Part shown: positions 8,101-12,906 of the stretch, in pieces
Layout of the letters: each line of letters begins with the position of its first letter
Position numbering within the stretch: position 1 is the stretch's first letter
Source: CAZOBJ01 sp964577825
GTDB lineage: Bacteria > Planctomycetota > SZUA-567 > JAFGNG01
NCBI GenBank assembly: GCA_964577825.1
Contig: CAZOBJ010000079.1
Span: forward strand, 1-14,795
Direction of reading: 5' to 3'
DNA length: 14,795 nt
Notes under the pieces: model-generated
Told to the model about the DNA's origin: nothing
The model's input: only the letters and a program-made list of their open reading frames with translations
Database searches by the model: none
Position numbers and translations under genes: made by a program

Positions 8101-8323
8101 AAGCGGGTACGGCGGCCGGGGGTTGCCCGCGTACCGCGAGCTGCGCGACGACCGGGTGACCTTCTTCGTGCGCCGCCTCGCGCGCGGGCGCCATAGCGTC
8201 AGCTACCGCATGCGCGCCGAGGTGCCGGGCCGGTTCAGCGCCCTGCCCACGGTCGGGTACGCGATGTACGCGCCGGAGCTCAAGGGCAACTCGGACGAGA
8301 TCAAGCTCGTGGTCGAGGATTGA
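2168..8323 (+). CDS. Secreted alpha-2-macroglobulin family protein with intact thioester site
   Basis: A 2051-residue protein, larger than typical bacterial macroglobulins (about 1500-1700). The start is set by AGGAG at six bases. A Sec signal peptide with A-x-A before residue 25 and no lipobox cysteine predicts a soluble exported protein. Residues ~27-110 and ~338-393 are TPR-like helical repeats. Macroglobulin beta domains follow, with an MG2-type segment (DRPVYRPEQTVHYKFWV, ~640) and EEYKKPEYEVTV (~730). A Trp/Tyr/Pro-rich insert lies at 784-828, and an MG6-type VYDKAVEYISG near 1145. A variable bait-like linker covers ~1208-1290, then the A2M core (DTALWAGALSTGADGRTE; PMPENLTTWKVKAWAMG). 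The thioester motif CTEQ has Cys1511 and Gln1514. The toroid motif QLSDGGWGWFSGYG follows, then a C-terminal MG10-like domain. In the family, bait cleavage collapses the molecule and exposes the thioester, which captures the protease. Its partner is probably the serpin encoded just upstream. Confidence 0.95.
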   Translation: MNRCMRVVAMVATVAALAAVLAGAAGDPADRLRKAHELYNDGNYAEAYAAFRELALEAETQADSALLRGLDCLNRLGHQHEMDAFREAVVEAHPDSVRVLRAAGRSYLDYTHYGTIIAGEFRRGPHRGGGEHANAFERDRVRALQLLHRALELAEETASDRVAADVCLELVRALEQGRSGPQAWRLQVRTDLTDLPDVDRGARRYRSYGGPARGAPVDAQGEPLFYDVPEGFDQAASDGERVRWLHVLAVERDPNKVNQVRWTRAEFLRGQFGVHTLAYFGRRIPGPVGEGETDEAASLFALHTLDEDETIARLATGPRRFVLPQGHNFLRLYQAIVENPRSGYIVQAEERLATLFENRRQYDKAAGWWERVRRHGGHWERRAREHLAQIRRPWGQFQPTDTHPAGRGAQVGFRYRNGDRVTFTAYEIRVRDLLADVKDYIRGKPDRVDHQEIEINRIGYRLVRQAETKYLGDKAAEWSLDLDPPAGHFDRHITVTTPLQEAGAYLLVARMRDGNTSRIVVWVNDTVLVKKPLDRGHWFYVADAVTGLPVADAQVDFFGFDTERVDRTNRYRVNIRETERTTGAQGTLQLEEDEITDDMRWLITATTDEGRLAYLGFSRIWYSTHHDRTYHARRVFLITDRPVYRPEQTVHYKFWVRNAQYDMPEESRFAGTTFPVELRDPRNEKVVDTSLKADAFGGMEGTYELPKDARLGVYRLYLPGYGGGNFRVEEYKKPEYEVTVSAPQEPVRLGEEFTATVKAEYYFGGPVTQATVHYKVLRTAHETRWYPPAPWDWLYGPGYWWFRPAYGWYPGWRAWGFVAPAPYWWPAHRDPPEVVAEGTAPLGSEGTLEIPLDTAPAKALHGDTDHRYEITAEVRDLSRRTIVGTGSVLVARRPFRVHVWMDRGHYRVGDKVRAHCAARRPDGKPVPGAAQAVLYRIGYDEDRNPVETAVQEWTVEANAQGRASLDLRASRAGQYRLSVTLTDAAGHEQEGGYVFLVRGEGFDGRAYRFNALELVPDRREYRPGDAARLAVNTDRAGAAVFLFLRPTDGVYLVPKLVRLQGKSHLETIEIVKRDMPNVYVEALTVADGEVHTVVRELVVPPQKRVLDVAVEPSAQEYEPGEEARVRLRVTDASGEPVAGSVVLAVYDKAVEYISGGSNVADIRNHFWSWRRHHRPRTESSLARWFAEVLRKDETAMRSIGVFGGLPGPEALTTDTGGARLAGNRPREESRLRRRLGAPGAMPEGEMMFAAKSEAADAVMAEPAPAPARSAEAPAGGEGQAGPEPTVRRAFADTALWAGALSTGADGRTEATFPMPENLTTWKVKAWAMGHGTRVGQAATEVITTKPLLVRLQAPRFFVEKDEAVLSAVVHNDFDADQPVRASLALGGEVLELLPAHGAQERQITVPAHGQARVDWRVRVVAQGEAVVRMSARAPEAADAMEMRFPAHVHGMERQESRSGALRPDEDEQSTTFEVPAARRPETARLVVRYSPTLAGAMLDALPYLASYPYGCTEQTLNRFLPTVLTQKVLQDMGVDLAAVRDKRANLNAQELGDPQERAAGWRRYEDNPVFDKARVDDMVATGVRDLTNMQLSDGGWGWFSGYGEHSSPHTTALVVHGLQVARANDVRVEDQVLDRGVQWLTRHEAEQVELLKNAAKDDKTGLRWKSHADATDALVYRVLADADRENADMRAFLYRDRTHVSVYGKALAALAFHKQGHHDQRDMLIRNIEQYLVQDPENQTAYLDLPNGGYWWFWYGSEIEAHAAYLQLLSHVAPESRRAARVVKYLLNNRKHATYWNSTRDTALCVEAFAHFLRASGEAAPDLTVRVAVDGRVRKTVRITPETLFTYDDRLVLAGEELSTGRHTVTLHRRGDGPLYWNAYFKYFSLEDPIRKAGLEIRVTRDYYRLNRVDAQAHVAGARGQAVAQRVEKYERERLENLEAVTSGQLVEVELVIESKNDYEYLVFEDPKPAGFEPVALRSGYGGRGLPAYRELRDDRVTFFVRRLARGRHSVSYRMRAEVPGRFSALPTVGYAMYAPELKGNSDEIKLVVED
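4517..4651 (+). other. Trp/Tyr/Pro-rich insert within a macroglobulin domain
   Basis: Residues 784-828 of the macroglobulin, from RWYPPAPWDWLYG to PYWWPA, hold ten Trp and six Tyr in 45 residues, and many Pro and Gly. The insert interrupts a beta-sandwich domain between HYKVLRTAHET and PPEVVAEGTAPLG. I recall similar aromatic inserts in related planctomycete-type macroglobulins, so this may be a family feature. The role is unknown; an exposed loop binding carbohydrate or membrane is one possibility. Confidence 0.7.
5789..6031 (+). other. Predicted bait region of the macroglobulin
   Basis: Low-complexity linker between the MG6-type half and the A2M core (about residues 1208-1288). It includes the basic cluster NRPREESRLRRRL (1223-1235), GAMPEGEMMFAAKSE, and an Ala/Pro/Glu stretch (AEPAPAPARSAEAPAGGE). 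Position and composition match the protease-sensitive bait of the family. The Arg cluster would be cut by trypsin-like or Arg-specific proteases, and the other parts by broader enzymes. Its first 25 codons from 5798 use unusual codons for this gene: eight end in A or T, and TTG and AGG also occur. The boundaries are approximate. Confidence 0.65.
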
Positions 8324-8357
8324 CCGCCGCGAGCTGCGGGCTCGCTCGTGCGGTCCG

Positions 8358-8385
8358 CTGGGCCGGCCCTTCGGGGCCGGCCCAG
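8358..8385 (+). terminator. Hairpin with 12-bp stem and UUCG tetraloop
   Basis: CTGGGCCGGCCC pairs perfectly with GGGCCGGCCCAG around a TTCG loop closed by C-G, the very stable cUUCGg tetraloop. It starts 34 bases after the macroglobulin stop and precedes the promoter of the next gene. It is followed by CCTATTGCGTTC, not a clean T-run, so it may act as an intrinsic terminator, a 3'-end stabiliser or both. Confidence 0.75.
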
Positions 8386-8430
8386 CCTATTGCGTTCGGT
8401 GCGCGCGGGGCGCAAAACCCGCTTGTTCGC

Positions 8431-8459
8431 TTGACGGCGCCTCGCGGCGGGCGTAGGAT
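8431..8459 (+). promoter_or_regulatory. Sigma-70-type promoter of the RRM gene
   Basis: TTGACG (8431-8436) and TAGGAT (8454-8459) are separated by exactly 17 bases. They lie downstream of the hairpin and about 65 bases before the RRM start, giving a leader of roughly 60 nt. Each hexamer departs from consensus at one or two bases. In DNA this GC-rich, two such hexamers at ideal spacing at the right place are good evidence. Confidence 0.65.
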
Positions 8460-8524
8460 GCGCACGTGTACGGACTGCGCCCAGCGGTCCGCGTCGAAGG
8501 AAGCACGAGGAGCGAGAGGGGCCC

Positions 8525-8773
8525 ATGAATATCTTCGTCGGGAACCTGAGCTACAGCACGACCGAAGAGGCCTTGCGTCGCCACTTCGAGGCGTTCGGCG
8601 AGGTGGCCTCGGCCAAGATCGTCATGTCGCGCGAGACCGGGCAGTCGCGCGGCTTCGGGTTCGTGGAGATGCCCAACGACGACGAGGCGCGCAACGCCAT
8701 GGCCGGTCTGGACGGGCAGGAGCTCGACGGCCGGCCGCTGAAGGTGAACCAAGCCCGCGGGCCCGCGCGCTAG
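8525..8773 (+). CDS. Small RRM-domain RNA-binding protein
   Basis: An 82-residue protein that is one RNA-recognition motif with almost no tail. RNP2 is IFVGNL (residues 3-8) and RNP1 is RGFGFVEM (42-49), with the aromatic residues that stack on RNA (Phe4, Phe44, Phe46). The beta-alpha-beta-beta-alpha-beta order is complete and ends LDGRPLKVNQARGPAR. It resembles the single-RRM Rbp proteins of cyanobacteria and many environmental phyla, which act in the cytoplasm as RNA chaperones or mRNA-localising factors. The RNA targets here are unknown. Purine-rich AGGAG (8508-8512) and AGGGG (8517-8521) precede ATG 8525; the spacing is long for the first and short for the second. It lacks the glycine-rich tail seen in some relatives. 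It is probably transcribed from its own promoter. Confidence 0.93.
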   Translation: MNIFVGNLSYSTTEEALRRHFEAFGEVASAKIVMSRETGQSRGFGFVEMPNDDEARNAMAGLDGQELDGRPLKVNQARGPAR

Positions 8774-8855
8774 CCGCGCGCGAGCGAAGAGACGCACCTA
8801 GCCCCGAGCAGATTCGAGCGGGCCGGCCCGCGCACCGGGCCGTGGAGCTTGTTCC

Positions 8856-10190
8856 ATGAGCGACCTCACGCCCGACGCGCGGTCGCGCGCGCTTCGGCGT
8901 TTCCACTTGCAGATCGCGCTCTCCGGCGTGTTCTCCTCCACGGCGCTGGCCATCAGCCCGCTGGTGGCCGACTACGGGATGGAGATCCTGGGCATCGACC
9001 GCACGATCATCGGCACGGTCGTGTCCACCATGTACCTCACGGGCATGCTGCAGGTCTTCTCGTTCCTGTTCACGAACCGCGTGGGCGACAAGCGGCGGTT
9101 CCTGGTGGGCGTGGGCGTTGCGCAGGTGGTGCTCGTGGCCGCGGCGTTCGTGGTGCCGCTGTGGGTGGGCGGGGGCGCGGACTGGTTTCCGCGGTACCTC
9201 ACCCTGATGGGGCTGATGCTTGCGGGCAACCTGTGCCTGCATCTGACGCGCCCGATCATCTGGAGCTGGGTCGGCGCGCTCGTGCCCACGGCGCAGCGGG
9301 GCAGGTACCTGAGCACGCGGTTCCTGATCCTGAGCGTGGTCAACCTGGTGGCGCCCTGGGTGGGCCTGCAGATCGTGCACCGGTATCACACCGCGGCCGG
9401 GTACCTGACCGTCATCCTGGCCGGGTGCGCGGTGGGGCTCGTGCACTACGGGGTGCTCGCGCGCACCGACATGCCGCAGGACACCCACGAGAGCACGTTC
9501 AGCTTCCGGGATCTCGTGCGCGCGTTCGCGCGGCCGACCTTCCGCCGGTACATGACCTACGTGCTGATGGTGGAGTTTCCGCTGCACGCGGGCCTCTCGT
9601 ACCACGTGGCGTTCGCGCGCGAGTCGGGTCTGAACGCCGAGGACATGAGCTACTACTGGGCCGCGCACCACGCCATGAAGGTGCTTCTCATCCGGCCCAT
9701 CGGGTGGCTCGTGGACCGGGTCGGCACCCGGATCGCCGCGTGCGCGTGCAGCTTCGTATTCGGAACGTCGTTTGTGCTCTTCGCGTTCCTGCGCGAGGGC
9801 GGCCTGCCCCTCGCGGTGGTGGCCTGGGCGCTCATCGGCACGGCCGACGCGTTCTGGAGCGTGGCGATCTTCTCCACCCTGTACCACACGGTCTCGGACG
9901 GGCCCCGCCGCACGGGCGAGCTGGCCGCCGCGCAGGGCCTCACGGTCCTGTCCATGGCCATCGGACCGCTCCTCGCGCCCATGTACTTCGCCGCGGTGGA
10001 GGGGTCGTCCTGGACCGTGGCAGGACTCACGATCGGGCCGTTCGGGCTGTTGTACCTGTTGGCCTCGGTGCCCATCCTTGCCACCATGTTCGTGGCGCGC
10101 GGGCTGAAGGACACGCACCAGGTGCGCATGCGCGAGCTCATGGGCAGGCTCGTGCGCGCCCTGGTCTACGGCCCGTTCAACGGCCGGTAG
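8856..10190 (+). CDS. Major facilitator superfamily transporter
   Basis: A 444-residue membrane protein with about 12 hydrophobic segments, the usual MFS size. The loop after TM2 carries a motif-A-like FTNRVGDKRRF (72-82), and the matching loop in the second half reads RPIGWLVDRVGTR (280-292). This gives the two-fold pseudo-symmetry of the family. A short basic N-terminus (SRALRRF) precedes TM1, and a central cytoplasmic linker lies around DTHESTFSFRDLVRAFARPTFRR. GGAG at 8844-8847 supports ATG 8856. It probably moves a small solute across the inner membrane; the sequence does not reveal which, and a sugar or sugar derivative would fit the convergent glycosidase operon. It may be co-transcribed with the RRM gene 82 bp upstream. 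Its stop is 11 bp from the stop of the convergent gene. Confidence 0.9.
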   Translation: MSDLTPDARSRALRRFHLQIALSGVFSSTALAISPLVADYGMEILGIDRTIIGTVVSTMYLTGMLQVFSFLFTNRVGDKRRFLVGVGVAQVVLVAAAFVVPLWVGGGADWFPRYLTLMGLMLAGNLCLHLTRPIIWSWVGALVPTAQRGRYLSTRFLILSVVNLVAPWVGLQIVHRYHTAAGYLTVILAGCAVGLVHYGVLARTDMPQDTHESTFSFRDLVRAFARPTFRRYMTYVLMVEFPLHAGLSYHVAFARESGLNAEDMSYYWAAHHAMKVLLIRPIGWLVDRVGTRIAACACSFVFGTSFVLFAFLREGGLPLAVVAWALIGTADAFWSVAIFSTLYHTVSDGPRRTGELAAAQGLTVLSMAIGPLLAPMYFAAVEGSSWTVAGLTIGPFGLLYLLASVPILATMFVARGLKDTHQVRMRELMGRLVRALVYGPFNGR

Positions 10191-10201
10191 AGATCGGCGA
10201 G

Positions 10202-11542
10202 CTACGGCGCCAGCACCGTTGCGGCCGCGGCGAGCAAGCGGTCGGCGCACTCCGGCGCGCACCCGCCGCCGCGCACGGGCAGGACCTCGTACCCGCCCCG
10301 CGCCAAGCATTCGGCCGGGGGCACGTACCCGCAGAACCCGGCGAGCGTGGCCACGAGCGTGCGGGGGAAGGGGCTTTGCGCCTTGAGCGCAAGCCCGATC
10401 TCGGTGAAGGGCTCGCCCGGCAGGCTCACGATCGCGGCCGCGTCGCCGAACCGCAGGGCGGTGACCGGAAATCGCCGGACGGCGGGCTTCTGCTCCCGGG
10501 CAAAGGCCAGGAGCTCCTCTGCGAAGAAGCGCTCCACCGCGACGCTGCCTCGGGCCAGGTCTTCGCTCGTCATGCCCCCGCCGTTCTGGGCCGGGGCGCG
10601 TGCGAGCGTGTCTTCGGCGCGGGCGATCTCTTCGTCGGAAATGGACCGGAACGGCAGGTCCACCTGTGTGCTTCGCACGGAGAGCGCACCCTCAGCGAGC
10701 GGACGGGCCCTGTCCAGGGCGCGGGCCACGATGTCGGCATACCCCTCGCCGATGCGGCGGGCCTCCTGGGGACTGGTTTGCGCATCGGGGCGGGCCGGAT
10801 CGAAGTGGTTCACGTTGCCCGCGCACCCGATGAGCGTGAGGACCGGGACGGGCCCGCCCAGGCGCGCGCCCAGACTGTGCTCGAGCACCCCGGGCCAGTC
10901 CGCGCTCACGAGGTCCCCGCCCGTGGCGTCCGCGTGGTTGACGAGGTTCACGAGCAGGCCCGGCGGCCGGCCGTGGCGGTCCACGCGCAGCACGGAGACC
11001 CGCCGGTCCACCGGGCCCTCGGGCCGGACCACGTGGGGGTCGTCTTTGCCGGGGTTGGTGACCACCGTGCCGTCGGCCATCCAGTAGCGCCGGTTGAAGG
11101 CAAACGGGTTCTCGTCCTTCGCGGCCTCGGACAGGCGCGCGGGCGCAAGGTCCTGTCGCGCTTGGCGCATGGCCTGGGCCGCGGCCTGCGCGACGCGCTC
11201 CACCAGATCGGGCGTCGCGGACTCGCCCCCGAACACCCCGCCCAGGTCCGGCCCCGTGTGCGTGTGCGTGGCCGCCGCGATGAGCCGGCCTTCGTCCAGG
11301 CCCAGCGGGTCGAGCAACTCGAAGAGGCGCGCGCGCAACGTGTCGGAGAGCACGCACAGATCGAAGACCACCACCCCGCCGAGCGTGGAGCCATGCTCGA
11401 ACACGCACGCGCGCACGTACAGCTCGTCGAGTACCCCGCGGTTGGGCCGCGGCTCGAAATACCCGGCCAGGGACACGCCCTCGGGCGGGGTGATGCACGC
11501 GCGGGCGAACCCGGCGCGCAGGGGTGGGTTGGCCGCGGCCAT
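10202..11542 (-). CDS. Neutral/alkaline ceramidase-superfamily hydrolase (signal-less, short)
   Basis: A 446-residue protein with the neutral ceramidase N-terminal fold. Motifs are ATHTHTGPD (91-99), VNLVNHADATGG (198-209), SADWPG (213-218), GCAGNVNHFDP (239-249), PGEPFTEIGLALKAQSPF (375-392), and CGYVPPAECLARGGYEV near the end. By family analogy, His93 or His95, His203, Glu377 and a tyrosine (406 or 418) could bind zinc. Known bacterial ceramidases are about 650 residues and secreted. This one has no signal peptide and lacks a C-terminal domain, as in many environmental homologues of unknown substrate. It may hydrolyse an amide other than ceramide. ATG 11542 is preferred because AGGAG lies seven to eight bases upstream (complement of 11551-11555). 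That site sits in the 17-bp gap after the aminotransferase, indicating an operon. A longer open frame upstream merely overlaps the aminotransferase. Confidence 0.83.
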   Translation of the reverse strand: MAAANPPLRAGFARACITPPEGVSLAGYFEPRPNRGVLDELYVRACVFEHGSTLGGVVVFDLCVLSDTLRARLFELLDPLGLDEGRLIAAATHTHTGPDLGGVFGGESATPDLVERVAQAAAQAMRQARQDLAPARLSEAAKDENPFAFNRRYWMADGTVVTNPGKDDPHVVRPEGPVDRRVSVLRVDRHGRPPGLLVNLVNHADATGGDLVSADWPGVLEHSLGARLGGPVPVLTLIGCAGNVNHFDPARPDAQTSPQEARRIGEGYADIVARALDRARPLAEGALSVRSTQVDLPFRSISDEEIARAEDTLARAPAQNGGGMTSEDLARGSVAVERFFAEELLAFAREQKPAVRRFPVTALRFGDAAAIVSLPGEPFTEIGLALKAQSPFPRTLVATLAGFCGYVPPAECLARGGYEVLPVRGGGCAPECADRLLAAAATVLAP

Positions 11543-11550
11543 GGCAGGCT

Positions 11551-11555
11551 CTCCT
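11551..11555 (-). promoter_or_regulatory. Ribosome binding site of the ceramidase-like gene
   Basis: AGGAG on the minus strand, eight bases before the ATG, entirely within the 17-bp gap between two genes. It decides the start at 11542 over the much longer upstream open frame. Confidence 0.75.
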
Positions 11556-11559
11556 GCGC

Positions 11560-12828
11560 TCAGGACCGCATGTATGCGTCGGCCACCTTGCAGAAGGCCT
11601 CTACGCATGCCTTCATGTGGTCGCGCGTGTACACCGGATGCGCGAAGAAGGACATCGTCCGCTCGGAGAGCCAGTGCGCGGTCTCGCAGGTCGCCTGCGT
11701 ATAGTCGATCTCGCGCGCGTTGGGATCCCGGAACGGATACTGCAGCCGTCCGAACCCGTTCTGCTCGGTGTACGCGGCTTCCTTGTACATCTCGGGCCAC
11801 TGCACCCCGTACACGGGCACGCCCTCGGCCTCCACCGCGGCCACGAACTTCTTGGCCGTGATCCCCTCGGCGAGCCGGTCCACGTCCAGCACGAAGGGCG
11901 CCCACCAGAAGGCGTTCACCCGCTCCTCGGTGTGCACCGGGGTGTGCAGGACCAGGGGATGGTCCTTGAGCGCGCGGATCAGGTGCTCGCCGTTGCGGCG
12001 GCGGTTCTTCAGGTTCCAGTTGTCCAGCCGCCCGAGTTCGGACAGGCCCACGATCGACTGCATCTCGGTCATGCGGTAGTTGAACCCCACGCGCTTGTGG
12101 ATGTAGGTGAGCCGGGCCTCCATCTCCAGGAGGCGCAGCCGCTTCTCCACGTCGTACCCGTGGTCGCGGAAGCTCTTGCACTCCCAGTGCAGGTCGTCGT
12201 CGTCGGTGATGACCGCGCCCCCTTCGCCGCCGGTGGTGAAGTGCTTGCTCTGGCAGAAGCTGAAGCAGCCCGCGTCCCCGATCGTGCCCACCTTGCGGCC
12301 CTTGTACAGGCCCCCCGGGCACTGGGCGCAGTCCTCGATCACGGACAGGCCGTGCTTCTTGGCGATGCGCAGGATGGGGTCCAGGTCGGCCACCACGCCG
12401 TACAGGTGCACGACCAGGATCGCGCGCGTGCGGTCGGTGATCTTCTTCTCTACGTCCTTGGCGTCCAGGGTGTGGCTCTCGTCCACGTCCGCGAACACGG
12501 GCAGGGCCCCGGCCTGGAGCACGCAGAAGGACGACGCGATGAAGCTGTACGAGGGGCAGATGACCTCGTCGCCGGGCCCGATCCCCAGCGCCGCCACCGC
12601 GGTGTGCAGGGCGCTCGTGCCGTTGGTGGTGGTGATCGCGTACTTGGCCCCGTTCCACCGGGCCCACGCCTCCTCGAACTCCACGCCCTTGGTGCCGGTC
12701 CAGTAGTTGACGAGCCCGCTCTTGAGCGGCGCGGTCACCTTCTGGATGGTCGAGGCGCGGAAGTTCGGCCACATGGGAAAGGCCTTGCGGCTGACCGGCC
12801 GTCCCCCGTCGATGGCGAGCTTAGCCAT
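11560..12828 (-). CDS. DegT/DnrJ/EryC1/StrS-family PLP aminotransferase
   Basis: A 422-residue cytoplasmic PLP enzyme that transfers an amino group to a keto-sugar or keto-cyclitol. It opens MAKLAIDGGRPV, followed by TTTNGTSALH (66-75, cofactor phosphate binding) and GDEVICPSYSFIASS. Asp166 in VIEDCAQ contacts the pyridine nitrogen. Lys195 in CFSFCQSKHFTTGGEGGAV is the cofactor lysine. The C-terminal NYRMTEMQSIVGLSELGRLD is also typical. The wording around the lysine resembles AHBA-synthase and glutamine:scyllo-inosose aminotransferase branches, but substrate cannot be fixed. The start is set by AGGAGGAGA just upstream (complement of 12832-12840). The gene lies 78 bp after the glycosidase and 17 bp before the ceramidase-like gene, so co-expression is likely. 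Lone DegT enzymes beside glycosidases may serve amino-sugar assembly or degradation. Confidence 0.93.
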   Translation of the reverse strand: MAKLAIDGGRPVSRKAFPMWPNFRASTIQKVTAPLKSGLVNYWTGTKGVEFEEAWARWNGAKYAITTTNGTSALHTAVAALGIGPGDEVICPSYSFIASSFCVLQAGALPVFADVDESHTLDAKDVEKKITDRTRAILVVHLYGVVADLDPILRIAKKHGLSVIEDCAQCPGGLYKGRKVGTIGDAGCFSFCQSKHFTTGGEGGAVITDDDDLHWECKSFRDHGYDVEKRLRLLEMEARLTYIHKRVGFNYRMTEMQSIVGLSELGRLDNWNLKNRRRNGEHLIRALKDHPLVLHTPVHTEERVNAFWWAPFVLDVDRLAEGITAKKFVAAVEAEGVPVYGVQWPEMYKEAAYTEQNGFGRLQYPFRDPNAREIDYTQATCETAHWLSERTMSFFAHPVYTRDHMKACVEAFCKVADAYMRS

Positions 12829-12831
12829 GGG

Positions 12832-12840
12832 TCTCCTCCT
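12832..12840 (-). promoter_or_regulatory. Strong ribosome binding site of the aminotransferase gene
   Basis: AGGAGGAGA on the minus strand, a near-perfect Shine-Dalgarno about six bases from the ATG. It fixes the start at MAKLAID and rules out the 11-residue upstream extension. Confidence 0.8.
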
Positions 12841-12848
12841 GTCCTGTG

Positions 12849-12874
12849 GGCCGCCGGGCACGCGCGCGGCGGCC
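12849..12874 (-). other. Intercistronic inverted repeat in the minus-strand operon
   Basis: GGCCGCCG and CGGCGGCC form a perfect 8-bp stem around a 10-nt loop, between the glycosidase stop and the aminotransferase binding site. No T-run follows, so it is unlikely to be a full terminator. It could tune mRNA stability or be a chance GC-rich palindrome. Confidence 0.35.
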
Positions 12875-12906
12875 GTCCAGTTCTCCGTTCGGCTGCCGCC
12901 GGTCCC

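Noticed and set aside
5972..8194. 740-residue open frame antisense to the thioester half of the macroglobulin
   Set aside because: Same cause: it mirrors the high-GC3 sense gene, has no ribosome binding site and no recognisable domain.
8818..8831. Perfect 14-nt palindrome GCGGGCCGGCCCGC between the RRM and transporter genes
   Set aside because: No loop or T-run follows, and short GC palindromes are frequent in DNA of this composition; not enough for a terminator or operator.
8849..11704. 951-residue plus-strand frame across the transporter and the convergent hydrolase
   Set aside because: It is out of frame with the transporter and antisense to the hydrolase, both of which have clear family motifs; the translation is Arg/Gly/Pro/His-rich and domain-free.
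11543..12772. Upstream extension of the ceramidase-like gene to an 856-residue protein
   Set aside because: The added part is out of frame with the aminotransferase encoded on the same strand, is low-complexity, and bypasses the AGGAG directly before ATG 11542.
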